Counted from the stretch's first letter, positions 1 to 10,331 are shown. The stretch is 64,000 bases of DNA from Straminergon stramineum (GCA_963920665.1 OY987265.1:23193001-23257000); one strand, 5' to 3'. Made by a program: numbers and translations. The notes: generated from the letters alone by a model not told the origin.

Positions 1-145
1 GGACTTCTAATAGTCTCTCAAACACCTAAAAGGCCTCTTAGACACTTAATCATACCCTAGAAGCATAGAATTAGAGTGTTTTAGGTACTTTGAGCTTCTA
101 GAATTAAATGTTAGTAGGGACTTTTATTGAATTAGTTTGAACACT
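1..145 (-). repeat. Dispersed repeat fragment, inverted relative to the copy near 21.5 kb
   Basis: The reverse complement of this stretch shares an ordered series of words with 21475-21650: AAGTCCCTAC, then TCTAGAA, TAAAACACTC, ACTTCTA and finally GATTAAGT. It is probably a dispersed TE fragment, perhaps part of an LTR, cut by the window edge. No coding potential is visible. Confidence 0.4.
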
Positions 146-806
146 ATTTTTATAAAATTTTGAATAAAAAATGTATTAAATAAATAAATAAATCTTGAGA
201 CCAAAGAGACAACTCAAAGGTTCACAAAGCCATGCTCAAAGACTAGTTTGCAAATATGGATAATTTTGCCACATCACCAAAAACTCGATAGTCGATAATC
301 ATGAATTCATGCTATTTGGTGTTTTACATCTTTTGACAAGCAATCTATATCCTGGAGGTAATGCAACAATTGGTAGCATTCTTTGGAATGTAAGGTTCCA
401 ATATACTCCAAAAATAAAGAAAAAGTCATTTGCTCAACAATGAATAGAATGTACTTATCTTCTCAAAGGAGTTCAAAGAATGTTTCCATGCATCATAACT
501 TGACGGTGCATTGTGTTGTCGATCCTTGAAGTGCATTCCCAATAGTTGCAATTGAATGTGAGGTTAGCACTAGGGTATTATCCTACTAAGCTAATGAGGC
601 AAGAAGGCCATTGATGATCATGTTGGAGACATTTAACAAGTGAACTCCTAAGCATTGAGGTCTTAGACCATTGCCCCTCTTTTTATTTTTGTTTTTTTTA
701 ATTTATTATTCCAAACTCACTTCATTATAGGAAGAAGGTGGATTTTTATTTACACATATTATTTGATCAAAGTTGTTCAATAATATCCTAGTAATGCATA
801 TTTTGA
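146..806. other. AT-rich intergenic DNA, nothing recognised
   Basis: There is no open frame of note, no tRNA-like box and no terminal repeat. It is poly-A/T-rich sequence typical of the decayed repeats elsewhere in the window. Confidence 0.5.
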
Positions 807-958
807 CACTATAAGGGAGCAATGTCAATTTAGACATTTCGAGTCAATTCAGAGGGGCTGATTCAAACAGTTTTATGTCATTTCAGACATTTTTTTGTCA
901 ATTCGAACATTGTTAGTCAATTCGGACGTGTCAATTCGGACACTATTTTCTTGTAGTG
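807..958. mobile_element. CACTA-like MITE, 152 bp, TSD TGA
   Basis: The left end reads CACTATAAGGGAGCAATGTC. The right end, reverse-complemented, reads CACTACAAGAAAATAGTGTC. It is flanked by TGA at 804-806 and 959-961, the 3-bp duplication expected of CACTA (En/Spm) elements. The interior repeats a TCAATTCGGAC-type word several times. The MITE at 60703-60800 has the same interior word (TCAATTTGGAC), so both appear to be one family. There is no transposase. The left terminus has several substitutions relative to the right. Confidence 0.7.
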
Positions 959-1131
959 TGAAATTTAGTGGATTATGGCCATTGCAAGCTCATTAGTAAA
1001 CTATTAACCACTCTCTAAGGCTCCAAGTTTCATAAGTGAGAGGGACCAAAAGTTCTACATAAAAGACAAGTCAATGTATCTAGAGTGCATGTAATAATCC
1101 CCAGTTGTCACTCAAAAAAACCCCAAGTTAA

Positions 1132-1330
1132 CCCCTAAAGCTCCTTGACTATTTTCATAAAAAGTATTCAAAAGTGTTACTATCCATTACGATATTACAT
1201 GGAGCATAATTGAAATATAAAAATATTTTTCAATTTTTTGATTATAAAAATTTGTACTCAACCACTAGAAAATTTTGTGGAAAAAAATTAGATTATAACA
1301 TTTGAAGTTAGAAGAAAGGAAATTTTGGGC
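1132..1330. mobile_element. Diverged end of the 0.94-kb TTAA-flanked element family
   Basis: TTAA at 1128-1131 is followed by CCCCTAAAG, and then by a TTGACTATTTTCA stretch that aligns with the corresponding end of the copies at 31429 and 59663 (TTTGACTATGTTTTCACC). The rest has diverged, and I could not find the opposite end, so this is an old or truncated copy. The inner limit is approximate. Confidence 0.45.
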
Positions 1331-3030
1331 TTGCCCAATAGGGCTAGCATAATGTAGTTGGGTCAAACTTTGTGGAGAAGAAGACACTATTTAACTTTAG
1401 GAAGTTGGACCATTGAGTAGGTAGTTATGTTAGTTACTTGCCAATTTTCAAAGATAATGAAGGTATTTAACATACCTAAAATCTTTTTGCAATGAGAGGA
1501 TGTTCAAAGAATAGCAACAACATGAGCAAGATTTCAATTTTTATATTGAAAACTCATTTCTTGGAAGAATGAAATTCCTAGTATTTAGTACGAATTTTTA
1601 TTTTAAAATAAATAAATAAACAAATAGAAATAAGGTGAATGAATCTCATGAATTTACACTAGATAGTTCTAAAATTGTACTAAAACTTCCATTTTTAGTG
1701 CATTGATTGAAAATTGGAAAATAAAGATTCTTTTTGCATTTTCAACTACACACTATTTCCCTATTCTATTATATAATAGAAATTTTCACCCCATTTGGCT
1801 TTATAGATTGCAAAATATACATGTTCAAATTTATTGAAAAAAATTCTCAACTTGCCTTTTCTATTAGCATGTTGCTTGAATTGCCTCTACACTTTTGAGC
1901 TCCATAACTTTTGATCCAAACATCTAATTTGAAAAAAAATTACATTTTGACCAAATTGGTGCATTTTTGGTAAAACATTTAATTCCTTTCATTCAAAATG
2001 ACTTTGTATAAACCTACATGAGCCTTTCAATAGCTCCATGGGAGCTAATTGTCCTTTATGGATTAAACCAAAATTCAAATGCAATCTAGATTCTAAAATA
2101 ATAATTGAAAAAAGAGACAAATGAATGACAACATCTCATGTCTTAAGAAATAATACTAAAGCTATTATTCACATGATTGTATAGAGATTGTAATAGTATG
2201 TAGAGAATAGAGCAATAGCAATAAGTATGTTTGGTATCAAATCTAAGAGATCTCATTCATGTACAAATCTTGAAAAACCTATTCTCTAAAAACTTTCTAC
2301 AACAAATTCTTTATGATTCAATATGAATGAGTTACAAAAGCATAATAAGAACTCTAGTCCTATGAACAATCAATACAAATGAAAAGTTCATTTGATCAAG
2401 ATTTTCACTTAGATTTATAAGATAGTGGAAGAAAATAATAAACCCTTTTGAATCACTACATGAATTTTCATCCATATTTTTCATATTGAATTAATTCCTA
2501 AAAATTCATAGTAAAAAGGATAATGTATATCTAAAGTATTTAGAAAAAATAAATTATAGCAAGAGAAGAATTTAGGCTTGAGATCTTTATTTTTGCAAAT
2601 TTTCCTTACCCTCCCATCCCTATATGAATTCATTTAGAACCTTGCCCACAAATCATGAAGCATTTGTAACCATACAAAAGAATAGACAAAATTTGCTTTC
2701 TCAACGTTTTTCAATGTAATTCATCCGTTTAGTGTATGGTAGTCACCCCCCACCCCCCCAACAGACAAACAAAAAAATCACTTTTTGGTACAATGAACAA
2801 TTTATATTACTGAATTAGTCAAATTTTTATTATTAGATTGGAGGTTCCAACACACCAAAGAAGTGAAAGAACACACACATTGACAATTGGATACACTTGG
2901 ATATTAGAGTTAATCGTAAAGTGTGTGTATTGCAAGACCAAGAATTGGAGTTAGGGAAAAACACATAATGAAACTCTTTGGAGCACCAAATCTTAGGTTT
3001 GATTGAATTTGATACCATGTTTTTTTTTGT
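1331..3030. other. AT-rich intergenic DNA, nothing recognised
   Basis: Only short chance frames are present. A C-rich patch near 2746-2760 is low complexity. No TIR pair, tRNA box or family motif was seen. Confidence 0.5.
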
Positions 3031-3039
3031 ACTATTCTT

Positions 3040-3150
3040 ATGACGATGCGTTACTTTACAATTTATTGCATTGTTACGATGCATTACTTGCAATTGAATG
3101 TAATGCATCATATTAGTGTGATAAATTGTAAAGTAATGCATTGTAATGAT
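3040..3150. repeat. Nested hairpin (outer arms about 25 nt, inner palindrome)
   Basis: The left arm at 3044-3068 (GCGTTACTTTACAATTTATT) is complementary to the right arm at 3118-3142 (ATAAATTGTAAAGTAATGCA) with few mismatches. Between them, 3077-3110 is itself a palindrome (CGATGCATTAC facing GTAATGCATCA). The result is a stem with an inner stem. It could be a small foldback element or a hairpin-RNA source. No duplicated target site is obvious. Confidence 0.55.
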
Positions 3151-3159
3151 GCGCTAAAT

Positions 3160-4077
3160 TGTATATTAGCGTGCAAACCCATGAAACAACCACAACCACA
3201 TGATAACTATTGACAAACCGCAGATTCTAAACTTTGTGATGGGATCAAAGTTATTTTTTTGGTAGAGGTTTCAGAACCATTTCTACAACAGTGACGATGA
3301 AGGCGGGTTTTAGACAAGGAGGCGATTTGGGGGGAGAGCCACCGAAAGCTCCCACCGAAAGCTCCCAGATTCGTAATCCACTCAGCACGCCCTTTTCCGT
3401 CTGCTGCAGTGCCCCCCCCCCCCCCAGGCACTCAATGCAAAACCCTCTCACTGCCTGCACGACTGAACTGAAGTCCCTCAACTTATCTTAACTTAAGTTA
3501 CATAGTCTACTTCGCGTAGAGTTCACTCAGTGTGCTCAGTCTGACTGTTTTGCAGAGGATATCCCGTAGACCGTACCTGTGTAAGTTGACTGACATCCTC
3601 CAGAATTAGAAGATTCAAACTGAGGGAGGCCTCCGGCCACTCTGACGGATGCGCCATCCGGGTATGGGGTTCAACTGCACACTGCGGTAATACAAAAGTG
3701 ACAGAGCTAAGTTAGAGCTGACGCAGCTCAGGAACCATAACATTGTATAAGTTAAAACTAGGCAATGGTCCTCCTCCTCATGCTGGGAAGATATTATGCT
3801 TTTTCTAGATGCTTGGGAGGGGGAAAGACTTATCAGTTAATTTCAAGGATTGGGAATCTGGGATTGGCTAAGGAGTCGTATAAAAACGATTTTGTTCAGT
3901 GCAGGGTGGGGCCACTTTTCAAGGATGCAAAAAGGACTTATGCTTCATTGGTGAACAGGGTTATGACCATGATGGAGGACAAACCTTGATAACTCTGAGA
4001 CTCTTACAAAAAATTAAACAACCAAACCTCTGGACAGCAGCGGGTACTTCTGACTGAACCGGTCATGCAGTACCTCC
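3160..4077. other. Balanced-composition intergenic DNA with a 14-C run
   Basis: GC content rises here relative to the flanks. A homopolymer of 14 C lies at 3412-3425. Several overlapping frames of 65-75 codons are open in different frames, but none has a recognisable domain or a convincing splice context. This may be promoter or untranslated sequence of neighbouring genes. Confidence 0.4.
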
Positions 4078-4158
4078 GTTCATATGGCCGAGTTGGTCTA
4101 AGGCGCCAGATTAAGGTTCTGGTCCGAAAGGGCGTGGGTTCGAATCCCACTGTGAACA
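4078..4158 (+). tRNA. trnL-AAG: tRNA-Leu (anticodon AAG)
   Basis: This is a nuclear cytosolic tRNA gene decoding CUU. The acceptor strands GTTCATA (4078-4084) and TGTGAAC (4151-4157) pair over seven positions, followed by discriminator A at 4158. The A box TGGCCGAGTTGG and B box GGGTTCGAATCCC are intact. The anticodon stem CCAGA/TCTGG encloses the loop TTAAGGT, giving anticodon AAG. The extended variable arm (TCCGAAAGGGC) is the type II form expected of tRNA-Leu. There is no intron and no encoded CCA, as expected for a eukaryotic nuclear gene. Confidence 0.95.
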
Positions 4159-4307
4159 ATCCTGTCACAAGGAGTAGAAGCCTCAAAAATCTTTTACGTT
4201 TTGGTTCAGATTCAGTGTTTTCGTTCAGCTTTGGTGATATAGATTGGCCTGTGGCATACAACCCCAAGTTGCAAATGCTAAGAGTAGTTTCAGTGTATCG
4301 CTACACG

Positions 4308-4534
4308 ACACAAAATAGTGAAATAAGGTTGCCCTCACTAATTTTTTGACATTTGACACTATAAAACACTATCAAAATATTTACTGTTACCGTACAACAT
4401 TGCTTTGAATTTTCTTGACATAAGGCAACCTAATAGTGAAGGCAACCTAATAGTGAAGGCAACCTAATAGTGAAGGCAACCTAATAGTGAAGGCAACCTA
4501 ATAGTGAAGGCAACCTAATTTCACTACTCTGTGT
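4308..4534. mobile_element. Small TIR element (MITE), about 227 bp, with internal tandem array
   Basis: The left terminus is ACACAAAATAGTGAAAT followed by AAGGTTGCC. The right terminus, reverse-complemented, is ACACAGAGTAGTGAAAT followed by TAGGTTGCC. The subterminal part (CATTTGACACTATA) recurs in inverted orientation at 11700-11791, so this is a family. No clean target duplication is visible and the superfamily is not assigned. It lies 150 bp downstream of the tRNA-Leu gene. Confidence 0.6.
4422..4519. repeat. 17-bp tandem repeat, 5 full copies plus a partial
   Basis: Unit AAGGCAACCTAATAGTG repeats perfectly at 4422, 4439, 4456, 4473 and 4490, followed by a 13-bp partial unit that runs into the right TIR. 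The unit is nearly the TIR sequence itself (GGCAACCTAATTTCACTA), so the array looks like local amplification of a terminal segment. Confidence 0.95.
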
Positions 4535-4571
4535 TCAGAGAACAGACCTAATTATTCATTGCTTTACCCAG

Positions 4572-4778
4572 GAGGCCTCTGAAATGGACCAGAGGCATGC
4601 TGATGAGAACTTGTCCTCTAGTGCTGGCTATATATCCCATACGAACCACGAGTGTTCTGGAGTAGTCCAGAAGTCGGATAAAGACATTTCATCAAGTGCA
4701 ACCGACCAGTGCAGCAATGGATCCAGCGTACTCTCCTCAGTCTTCAGTCCTCACCTTGATTTCAAGATCTTCAGATAG
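4572..4778 (+). CDS. Candidate terminal exon of an unrecognised protein
   Basis: A pyrimidine-rich acceptor ending TTTACCCAG at 4571 is followed by 68 open codons and TAG at 4776-4778. The peptide starts E-A-S-E-M-D-Q-R-H-A-D-E and is rich in Ser, Asp and Asn, ending H-L-D-F-K-I-F-R. I recognise no domain. It could be the last exon of a gene whose upstream exons were disrupted or lie in the 3.2-4.0 kb patch, or a chance frame; the composition is genic, but nothing upstream joins to it clearly. Confidence 0.22.
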   Translation, partial: EASEMDQRHADENLSSSAGYISHTNHECSGVVQKSDKDISSSATDQCSNGSSVLSSVFSPHLDFKIFR

Positions 4779-4809
4779 GGAGAAATATGAAAATTTAATG
4801 GTCGGTTTG

Positions 4810-5170
4810 TACAGTTCACTGACCCTAGAAATCTAGAATCTGCTTTCAAAGTTCAAAAACCCAAACATTCACGAATCTTTTACTTACTTCCATTCACAGA
4901 TTCCCTTCAGATTACCACTCGTACGATAAGGCTCTATGACATACAGCATTTAATCACTGACCCTAGAAACAGCTTTCCAAAAATTGACAGTTGGAACGTT
5001 CAGTGATACTTTCACAGCATCCTGTCAGAATTCCACTACACTGACATGCGACATTTTGTCACCGATCCCAGGAACAGCTTCCCAAAATTTGAAATCTAAT
5101 GCTCTCAAATAATCCGTCCAGAATACCACCCAAACGATGAAGTCTTCTGTCATGTAACATTTGATCACAT
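4810..5170. repeat. Three degenerate copies of a 105-140 bp unit
   Basis: The word TCACTGACCCTAGAA occurs near 4815 and 4953, and a variant (TCACCGATCCCAGGA) near 5059. Each is followed by a related segment (CAGCTTTCCAAAAATT, CAGCTTCCCAAAATTT). The copies have diverged, and no reading frame is conserved between them. Confidence 0.45.
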
Positions 5171-5381
5171 GCAGACAGAATCAATTGAGGAGACACTCCT
5201 GTCCGAAAGTAAGTCTCACAAACCCAGCAATGTTGATGGTTTGTCGAAGATGCTCTCCCTGTGATAACTACATCAAAGAAAGCAAACAAATTATTTCTGG
5301 TACCCAGAAGGGGATCAGGAGGTTGTTCGGGCTACGAACATGGTCTCTAAACGGAGATCAGTACGTCAATTACGAAATCAC

Positions 5382-5945
5382 CTAACCTCAGGCGGAGTAA
5401 AATTCACCAGCTGGTACGGACTAAATTCCCGGTAAACACAGGATCACTGATCTTCTAAAGATCCACAGAAGAATGAGGGGACAATGGTATAGTGATCAAC
5501 CAACTCGAGAACTTATTTGCAAGCTTCAAAAACCATCGTCCCAATTTGCAAATGATAGATTCAAAAACACCAACACGACGGGAAAAAGGAACCAACCAAT
5601 ACATTACTCGGCTTGAAGATGGGATATCACGATTCATTACAGTCTAGTTTTAATACCAGACAAGTCTGACCAACGACACGACAGGTTACAGTAAATATAT
5701 CATCGCTTCCAGAACTTAATCACCTAACCTCAGGCGGACCCAAATCCACCTGCTTGTACTGCCTAAAATGCCATATAAACACTGGATCACTGTTCTTCTA
5801 AAAAGATCCATGAAAGAATGAGAGAACAATGGTAAGTAATAGTGATCAAACAACTCACAAACTCCTTTGCAAGCTTCAAAAACCATCCCCCCCCCCAATT
5901 CGCAGGGATGGATTGCAAAACACCAACACGAAGGGGGTAAAAACA
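5382..5945. repeat. Direct duplication of a roughly 210-bp segment downstream of the kinase gene
   Basis: The segment beginning CCTAACCTCAGGCGGA at about 5383 recurs at about 5723. The two copies share GGATCACTG, TCTTCTAAA, GATCCA, GAATGAG, ATAGTGATCAA, TTTGCAAGCTTCAAAAACCATC and AACACCAACACGA in order, offset by about 340 bp. The second copy ends about 50 bp short of the kinase stop codon, so it may be 3'-UTR sequence. There is no convincing CDS in either copy. Confidence 0.7.
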
Positions 5946-5994
5946 ACATGAGAGGAGATTGAGGGGGGGTCCTAAACCCTAAAACCCAAGCTTG

Positions 5995-8957
5995 TCATCT
6001 GGTCATCCACTCCACAGGAAACTTCTCAAAGCCACGTCCCGGGATGGTCGACCACCTCACCACCACCCAGAAATCAAGCGTCTTCACGCTCTCATTCCAG
6101 TTGCGCCAGCTCTGCTCCTCCTCGCGCACGCTCCACCTTGTCTCCGAGCTCAGCCTGTGCAAATTCGCCAGCCGCATCTGCTTCCCTTGCACGCGTACAT
6201 CGCGTACCACGCAGTGCTGGTCGCCTTGCGGTCCTCTTGTGAGAATGATGTCTCCTTTCACGGGCCACGGCGGGATGGACTTAGCATTGTTGCTGAGTGA
6301 ATGCGCGCCCACCAGGCGCGTGGCGTTGTTGCCCCGCGCTTGATTTGGGGTCTGCACAGCCGGAGGGAGCGGCTCCATGCGATCCACGAATTGACTGGTT
6401 TCGTCCAAGTCTTGGAGCATGCGCGGTGAGGGCGCGAGGTTCATCACGCGCGGAGATTCCCGGACACGGGGCGACTCGGCAACTGGGATGCGCGTGCTCA
6501 CTGCGGGTCCAACGGATTGATGGTGGTGGGAGTCGTTTTGGTGTGGGGAGGGGTCCATGCCCCCTTGGGGGTGGTGAGGGTCGACGTCGCTGCGGCTCGC
6601 GGCGAACGCGGTGAGGAGGCGGCGAGGGGGTTGGATAGCGGACTGGCGCGCGTTCAGAGGTTCGGGCTCAACGTGGCCTTGGAGCATGTGCACGACGCGG
6701 CTCATTGGGGGACGGAGAGAAGGGTCGTCTTGGATGCATAAGAGGGCGCAGTGGATGGCGCGCATGGCGTCTTTCTTGTGGAAATATTCAACTTCTTCAA
6801 CATGGAGACGCTTGTCGAGAAGCTCCATGGTGCGGCCTTCGCCCATGAGCTTGAAAGCCCACGCGGGGAAATACCATTGTTCCTTGCCGAGGGAGAAGTT
6901 GGTGTTCTCCCGGCCGCTGATAAGCTCCAGGAGGACCATGCCGAAGCTGTAGACGTCGGTTTTGGCGGTCACGGCGGCGTGAGGGAGGAGCCATTCGGGG
7001 GCTAAGTAACCCGGGGTGCCGCGCATGCTGGTCACCACACGGCTTTGCTCGCGGTCCATCAGCTTCGCCAAGCCGAAATCCGAGAGCTGCGGGGCACATC
7101 CACACCACAACAATGTTAAAACCCTAAACCTCTAAAACCTTGGCAATTGGCAGAATCACACCGTGTACATGGCTTGAGCCAAAAATGGGAGAGTAATTGA
7201 AAGGGTGTGTGATTTTAGGGTTAGAGTAGCGAACCTTGGGGCAGAATTGGTGGTCGAGGAGAATATTCTCCGGCTTCACATCGAGGTGAATGATGTGATC
7301 ACTGCATTCCTCATGAAGATAGGCCAGAGCCCTAGCAGTGCCGAGCGCGATGTTGAGCCGTTGTTCCCAGTCGAGCAGCTTCTCGCCTTGCTTCTTGCCG
7401 AACAGCCAAGCGTCCAAGCTGCCGTTCGGCATGAACTCATACACGAGCAGTCGGTGGGAGCCTTCGGAACAGAACCCATGCAGACGAACCAAGTTGAGGT
7501 GTCGGATGGCGCCCATGGACGCGACCTCGGCTCTGAACTGCTTCTCCCCCTGCACGGACGTCTTCTCCAGCATCTTCACCGCCACGCGCGCGCCGTTCAC
7601 GAGGGTCCCCTCGTACACGGATCCGAAGGCGCCGTCACCGAGCTTCCGGGAGAAATTCTTCGTGGCCTTCTGGAGCTTGGAGTAGGAAAAACGGGGGGGA
7701 AGGCTGGGCACTGTGTCCAAAAAATCGGCGGGAGTTTCGTCGTCCTTCGACCCCGCACAGAGAATCAAAAACACAGACACCCCTGCCAATGTGATCACTA
7801 CTCCTATTGACCAGCCGATCCAGTTCAGCTGCAACAGATCTCACAGGCAGAGTCATCGTCAGAAAACAGCGCTGATGAACAATGCAGCCCTTTTGACAGC
7901 AAATCTTGACGGCCCCAAAACAAGAAGCAAGGGATGAGAGAAGCTTACACAGCGAAGTCGTCCATGGCCACACCGTTGATACGACGAGCTAGTTGCAACT
8001 CCCAAATTAGCCTGAAGAATCAAACACATGTCATTTCAAATCACCATCATAGGTTTTACAAACTAATTCACCCTTAAAACTTCAAAATTCGCGTTTGCCC
8101 TAAATTTTACAACAGTGTCTACAGAAAGGTAGCAGTACGAAAAACACTTGCCCAGGCGTAGCTGGACTAGTGAAGGTACTTACCCGCAACAACCTTCGTC
8201 CTAGGTGATCACCTAATCGCGCTGACAAAGTTTGAATACTCTGTTCTTGATCGATTTTAGGATTCGACAATGTGACGGAAAAAAACTCCGCAGTTCCATC
8301 TCGACGCCCAGATCCAGTGGCGCCAGAGGTTGAATTCGAACTAAGCCTCATTGCGAGTTTGAACTCTCGAGGCGTCAGCAAAATACGATCTAAATCCATC
8401 CCTGCCAATGCCCAGACAATGTTCCTTCCTGCCGAGCTGACATGAAGCCAACATAAGCGCCTCGCGTCGCCAGATTCACGTGCACATCCGCCCTCCGTGT
8501 GCAACAGAAGCTCTTCGCCATAGCTGGCCTTTTCGGGATCTTCTGAAACCCATCCAAGATAGGCCGACAACGCAAGCGTCGAATCCAACTGCAACTTCCG
8601 ATATCCGTCACCAGAAGCTCCATGCGAGGACTCCACAAGCAGACAAGCACCTCCATGACCAGAGGCCGACGGATCACGGCTATGGCCATGACCCGCACTA
8701 CATTCCACTCTCTGACTCCGATTCCCACCCAATGCTTCAACCCAAGGGTCGAACTCACAGCAGACGGAAGAAGAAGACGAACTCACTCCAGTGCCGTTAT
8801 ACCTCACCGTCACCGAATACACTGAACCAACATCCAGCTCTCTCTCCACAACAGCTTGAATCTTCGAAACACCCACCTCGGAGCAAGAACTTAGCTGCAA
8901 CCACGACAACACCGCCCACAGTAACAATGTCCGCATCCCGCCACCTGTCCACTTCAT
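5995..8957 (-). CDS. SD2-type receptor-like Ser/Thr kinase with novel ectodomain and C-terminal extension
   Basis: Membrane receptor kinase of about 840 residues. Model on the minus strand: exon 1 8957-8184, exon 2 8011-7949, exon 3 7828-7235, exon 4 7086-5995. All junctions are phase 0 and GT-AG; the exon 1 and 2 donors are strong (GTAAGT, GTAAGC), the exon 3 donor weaker (GTTCGC). Residues 1-27 form a signal peptide (a second Met at residue 8 is also usable). The ectodomain (28-279) is Cys- and Ser-containing and matches no lectin or LRR pattern I can see. A TM helix lies at about 282-305. Kinase domain about 333-617: G-loop LGDGAFGSV (342-350), Lys in VAVK (364), HLDVKPEN (460-467), DFG (480-482), APE (506-508). 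Leu instead of Arg before the catalytic Asp makes it a non-RD kinase. Residues 618-840 are an unusual tail: Pro/Ser/His-rich to about 748, then a Trp-rich roughly 90-residue module. The kinase resembles Arabidopsis SD2-5-like proteins (family knowledge). The gene sits in a GC-rich island. Confidence 0.85.
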
Positions 8958-8970
8958 CTTCAGCAGCTCA

Positions 8971-9090
8971 TCAATCGCCCCTCTCGCTCTCCGTCGGTCC
9001 TACTGCTACCCAAACTCCCAAATCCCGAGATTTCACAGCTGCACCCCACGGGTCGCCATCTCGCGGCAGGCGTCTCGTCTGTTCCACCAT
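8971..9090 (-). CDS. Possible upstream ORF in the kinase 5' leader (39 aa)
   Basis: ATG at 9090-9088 opens 39 codons ending 13 nt before the kinase start at 8957. If the transcript begins upstream of 9090, this uORF would precede the main start and could dampen translation. The product (starts MVEQTRRLPRDG) resembles nothing known. The transcription start is not visible, so this remains a positional candidate. Confidence 0.25.
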   Translation of the reverse strand: MVEQTRRLPRDGDPWGAAVKSRDLGVWVAVGPTESERGD

Positions 9091-9612
9091 CCCTTGCAAA
9101 ACAGAGCACCATCCGCGGGTCTCTGCTTGTGGCTTGCTCGTCGTGTCACCTCCACCATAGCAGGACCAAACCAGGGCCCCAGCTTTGCCAGAGCTGGGAA
9201 GGTGCTGGCTTGAGAGAGTAGCGAGACAGCTGCAGAAGAAGAAGGGAGTACGGGGGTGGGTGCAAGTGAGCAAGTAAGTTGGGCGAAATCTGTAGCTGGC
9301 TACGAGAATAGAATGGTGAGCCGGACCGGGGGGGAAGCTGGGCACTTCGATTAAGGAAGGAAAATGGGTGGCACCATTGAATTCACAGAATGGCTCGCTC
9401 TCCCGTCGAGGCATCCGAATCGTGAGAGCTGGGCTTCATCACCAGAGGAACTGATCCAGTGGGAGGTCATCGCGCTCGCGGCATTGGTGACGACGCTCCC
9501 TGCCACTCGTGTGCACGGGGGTCGTTCGACGCATTTCGCACCTCTCAACCTCCCATCACCGTCGTACCTCATTGCCGCGCAACCTCGTCGAGGTCCATTA
9601 CCGTGCTATTGT
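9091..9612 (-). promoter_or_regulatory. GC-rich presumed promoter / 5' leader of the kinase gene
   Basis: The balanced composition of the gene extends upstream to about 9612, where the AT-rich repeat begins. The minus strand has pyrimidine-rich leader-like sequence (CCCTTCTTCTTCTGCAG, near 9220-9240). No clear TATA box was seen. An open frame on the plus strand (9364-9615) appears to be incidental to the composition. Confidence 0.4.
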
Positions 9613-10331
9613 TGAACACCACAAAATAAAATAGTGAAATTCGGTTGCATAGGTTGCCTTAACCCCTAAGTGCTCAAGCGACCATTTTTTGGTCGCTGTC
9701 CGACTGTGGGCAGCATTTTTAGGCGAAAAAAAAATTCAATTTTTTTCGAAAGATTGGGTTGTCTTTCAATATTAATATTCAAAACTAAGATTGCTATAGT
9801 CAAACAAAAATTATAAGAGGAAATAGCACAAAGTGTTTAGGATTTGTTTAGTGTTGAAAAACTTACTATTTGGGGAAAGTGTTGATGTTCTCATTATTAG
9901 ATCTTATTCCTTTTTTTACAAATCAATAGAAACCACAATTTGACAAATAAAAAAAAATTCAAATGCTAAAGAGAAAAATAATATTTTTGGTGAATTTTGG
10001 AAGTTACATCTTCAAAATTCATTTGAAGAGAATCTAAAAATAGTTTTATAATTTTGATTGTATGGATATTTTTTACTTCTTGTACTTCACATTATCTATG
10101 TTGATACAAACTTCAAAAAAGTTATAGAACTTATATTTTACCCTCATTGATTTTGCATATCATTCTCTCCTCTTCTACCAAACCAAACATCAATGAGACT
10201 AAGACCCATCCCATAGTGCTAATGCCAATCAAGAGCTAAATTCACACATGAAGCCATTTCACGAAATTGCAACTTATTACCAAGCGAGTACATAATAGAC
10301 AAGTGCATAAATGCACTGTTTACACAAGTGT

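Noticed and set aside
3251..3491. Overlapping 66-76 codon frames around the C14 run
   Set aside because: Three different frames on both strands are open over the same low-complexity, GC-rich patch. None is preferred and no domain is present.
4004..4349. Frames crossing the tRNA-Leu on both strands
   Set aside because: They run through a structurally complete tRNA gene and a MITE terminus, so they are not proteins.
7205..7810. 201-codon plus-strand frame opposite the kinase
   Set aside because: Antisense shadow of the kinase exon, produced by its GC-rich codon pattern.
7949..8011. Alternative reading of exon 2 (LQLARRINGVAMDDFAV) using an internal acceptor
   Set aside because: It needs a weaker acceptor and a GTGTAA donor. 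The chosen 63-nt exon has stronger sites at both ends and keeps phase 0; transcript data could reverse this.
8480..9160. 226-codon plus-strand frame opposite kinase exon 1 and leader
   Set aside because: Antisense shadow. The minus strand has the signal peptide, splice sites and continuity with the kinase domain.
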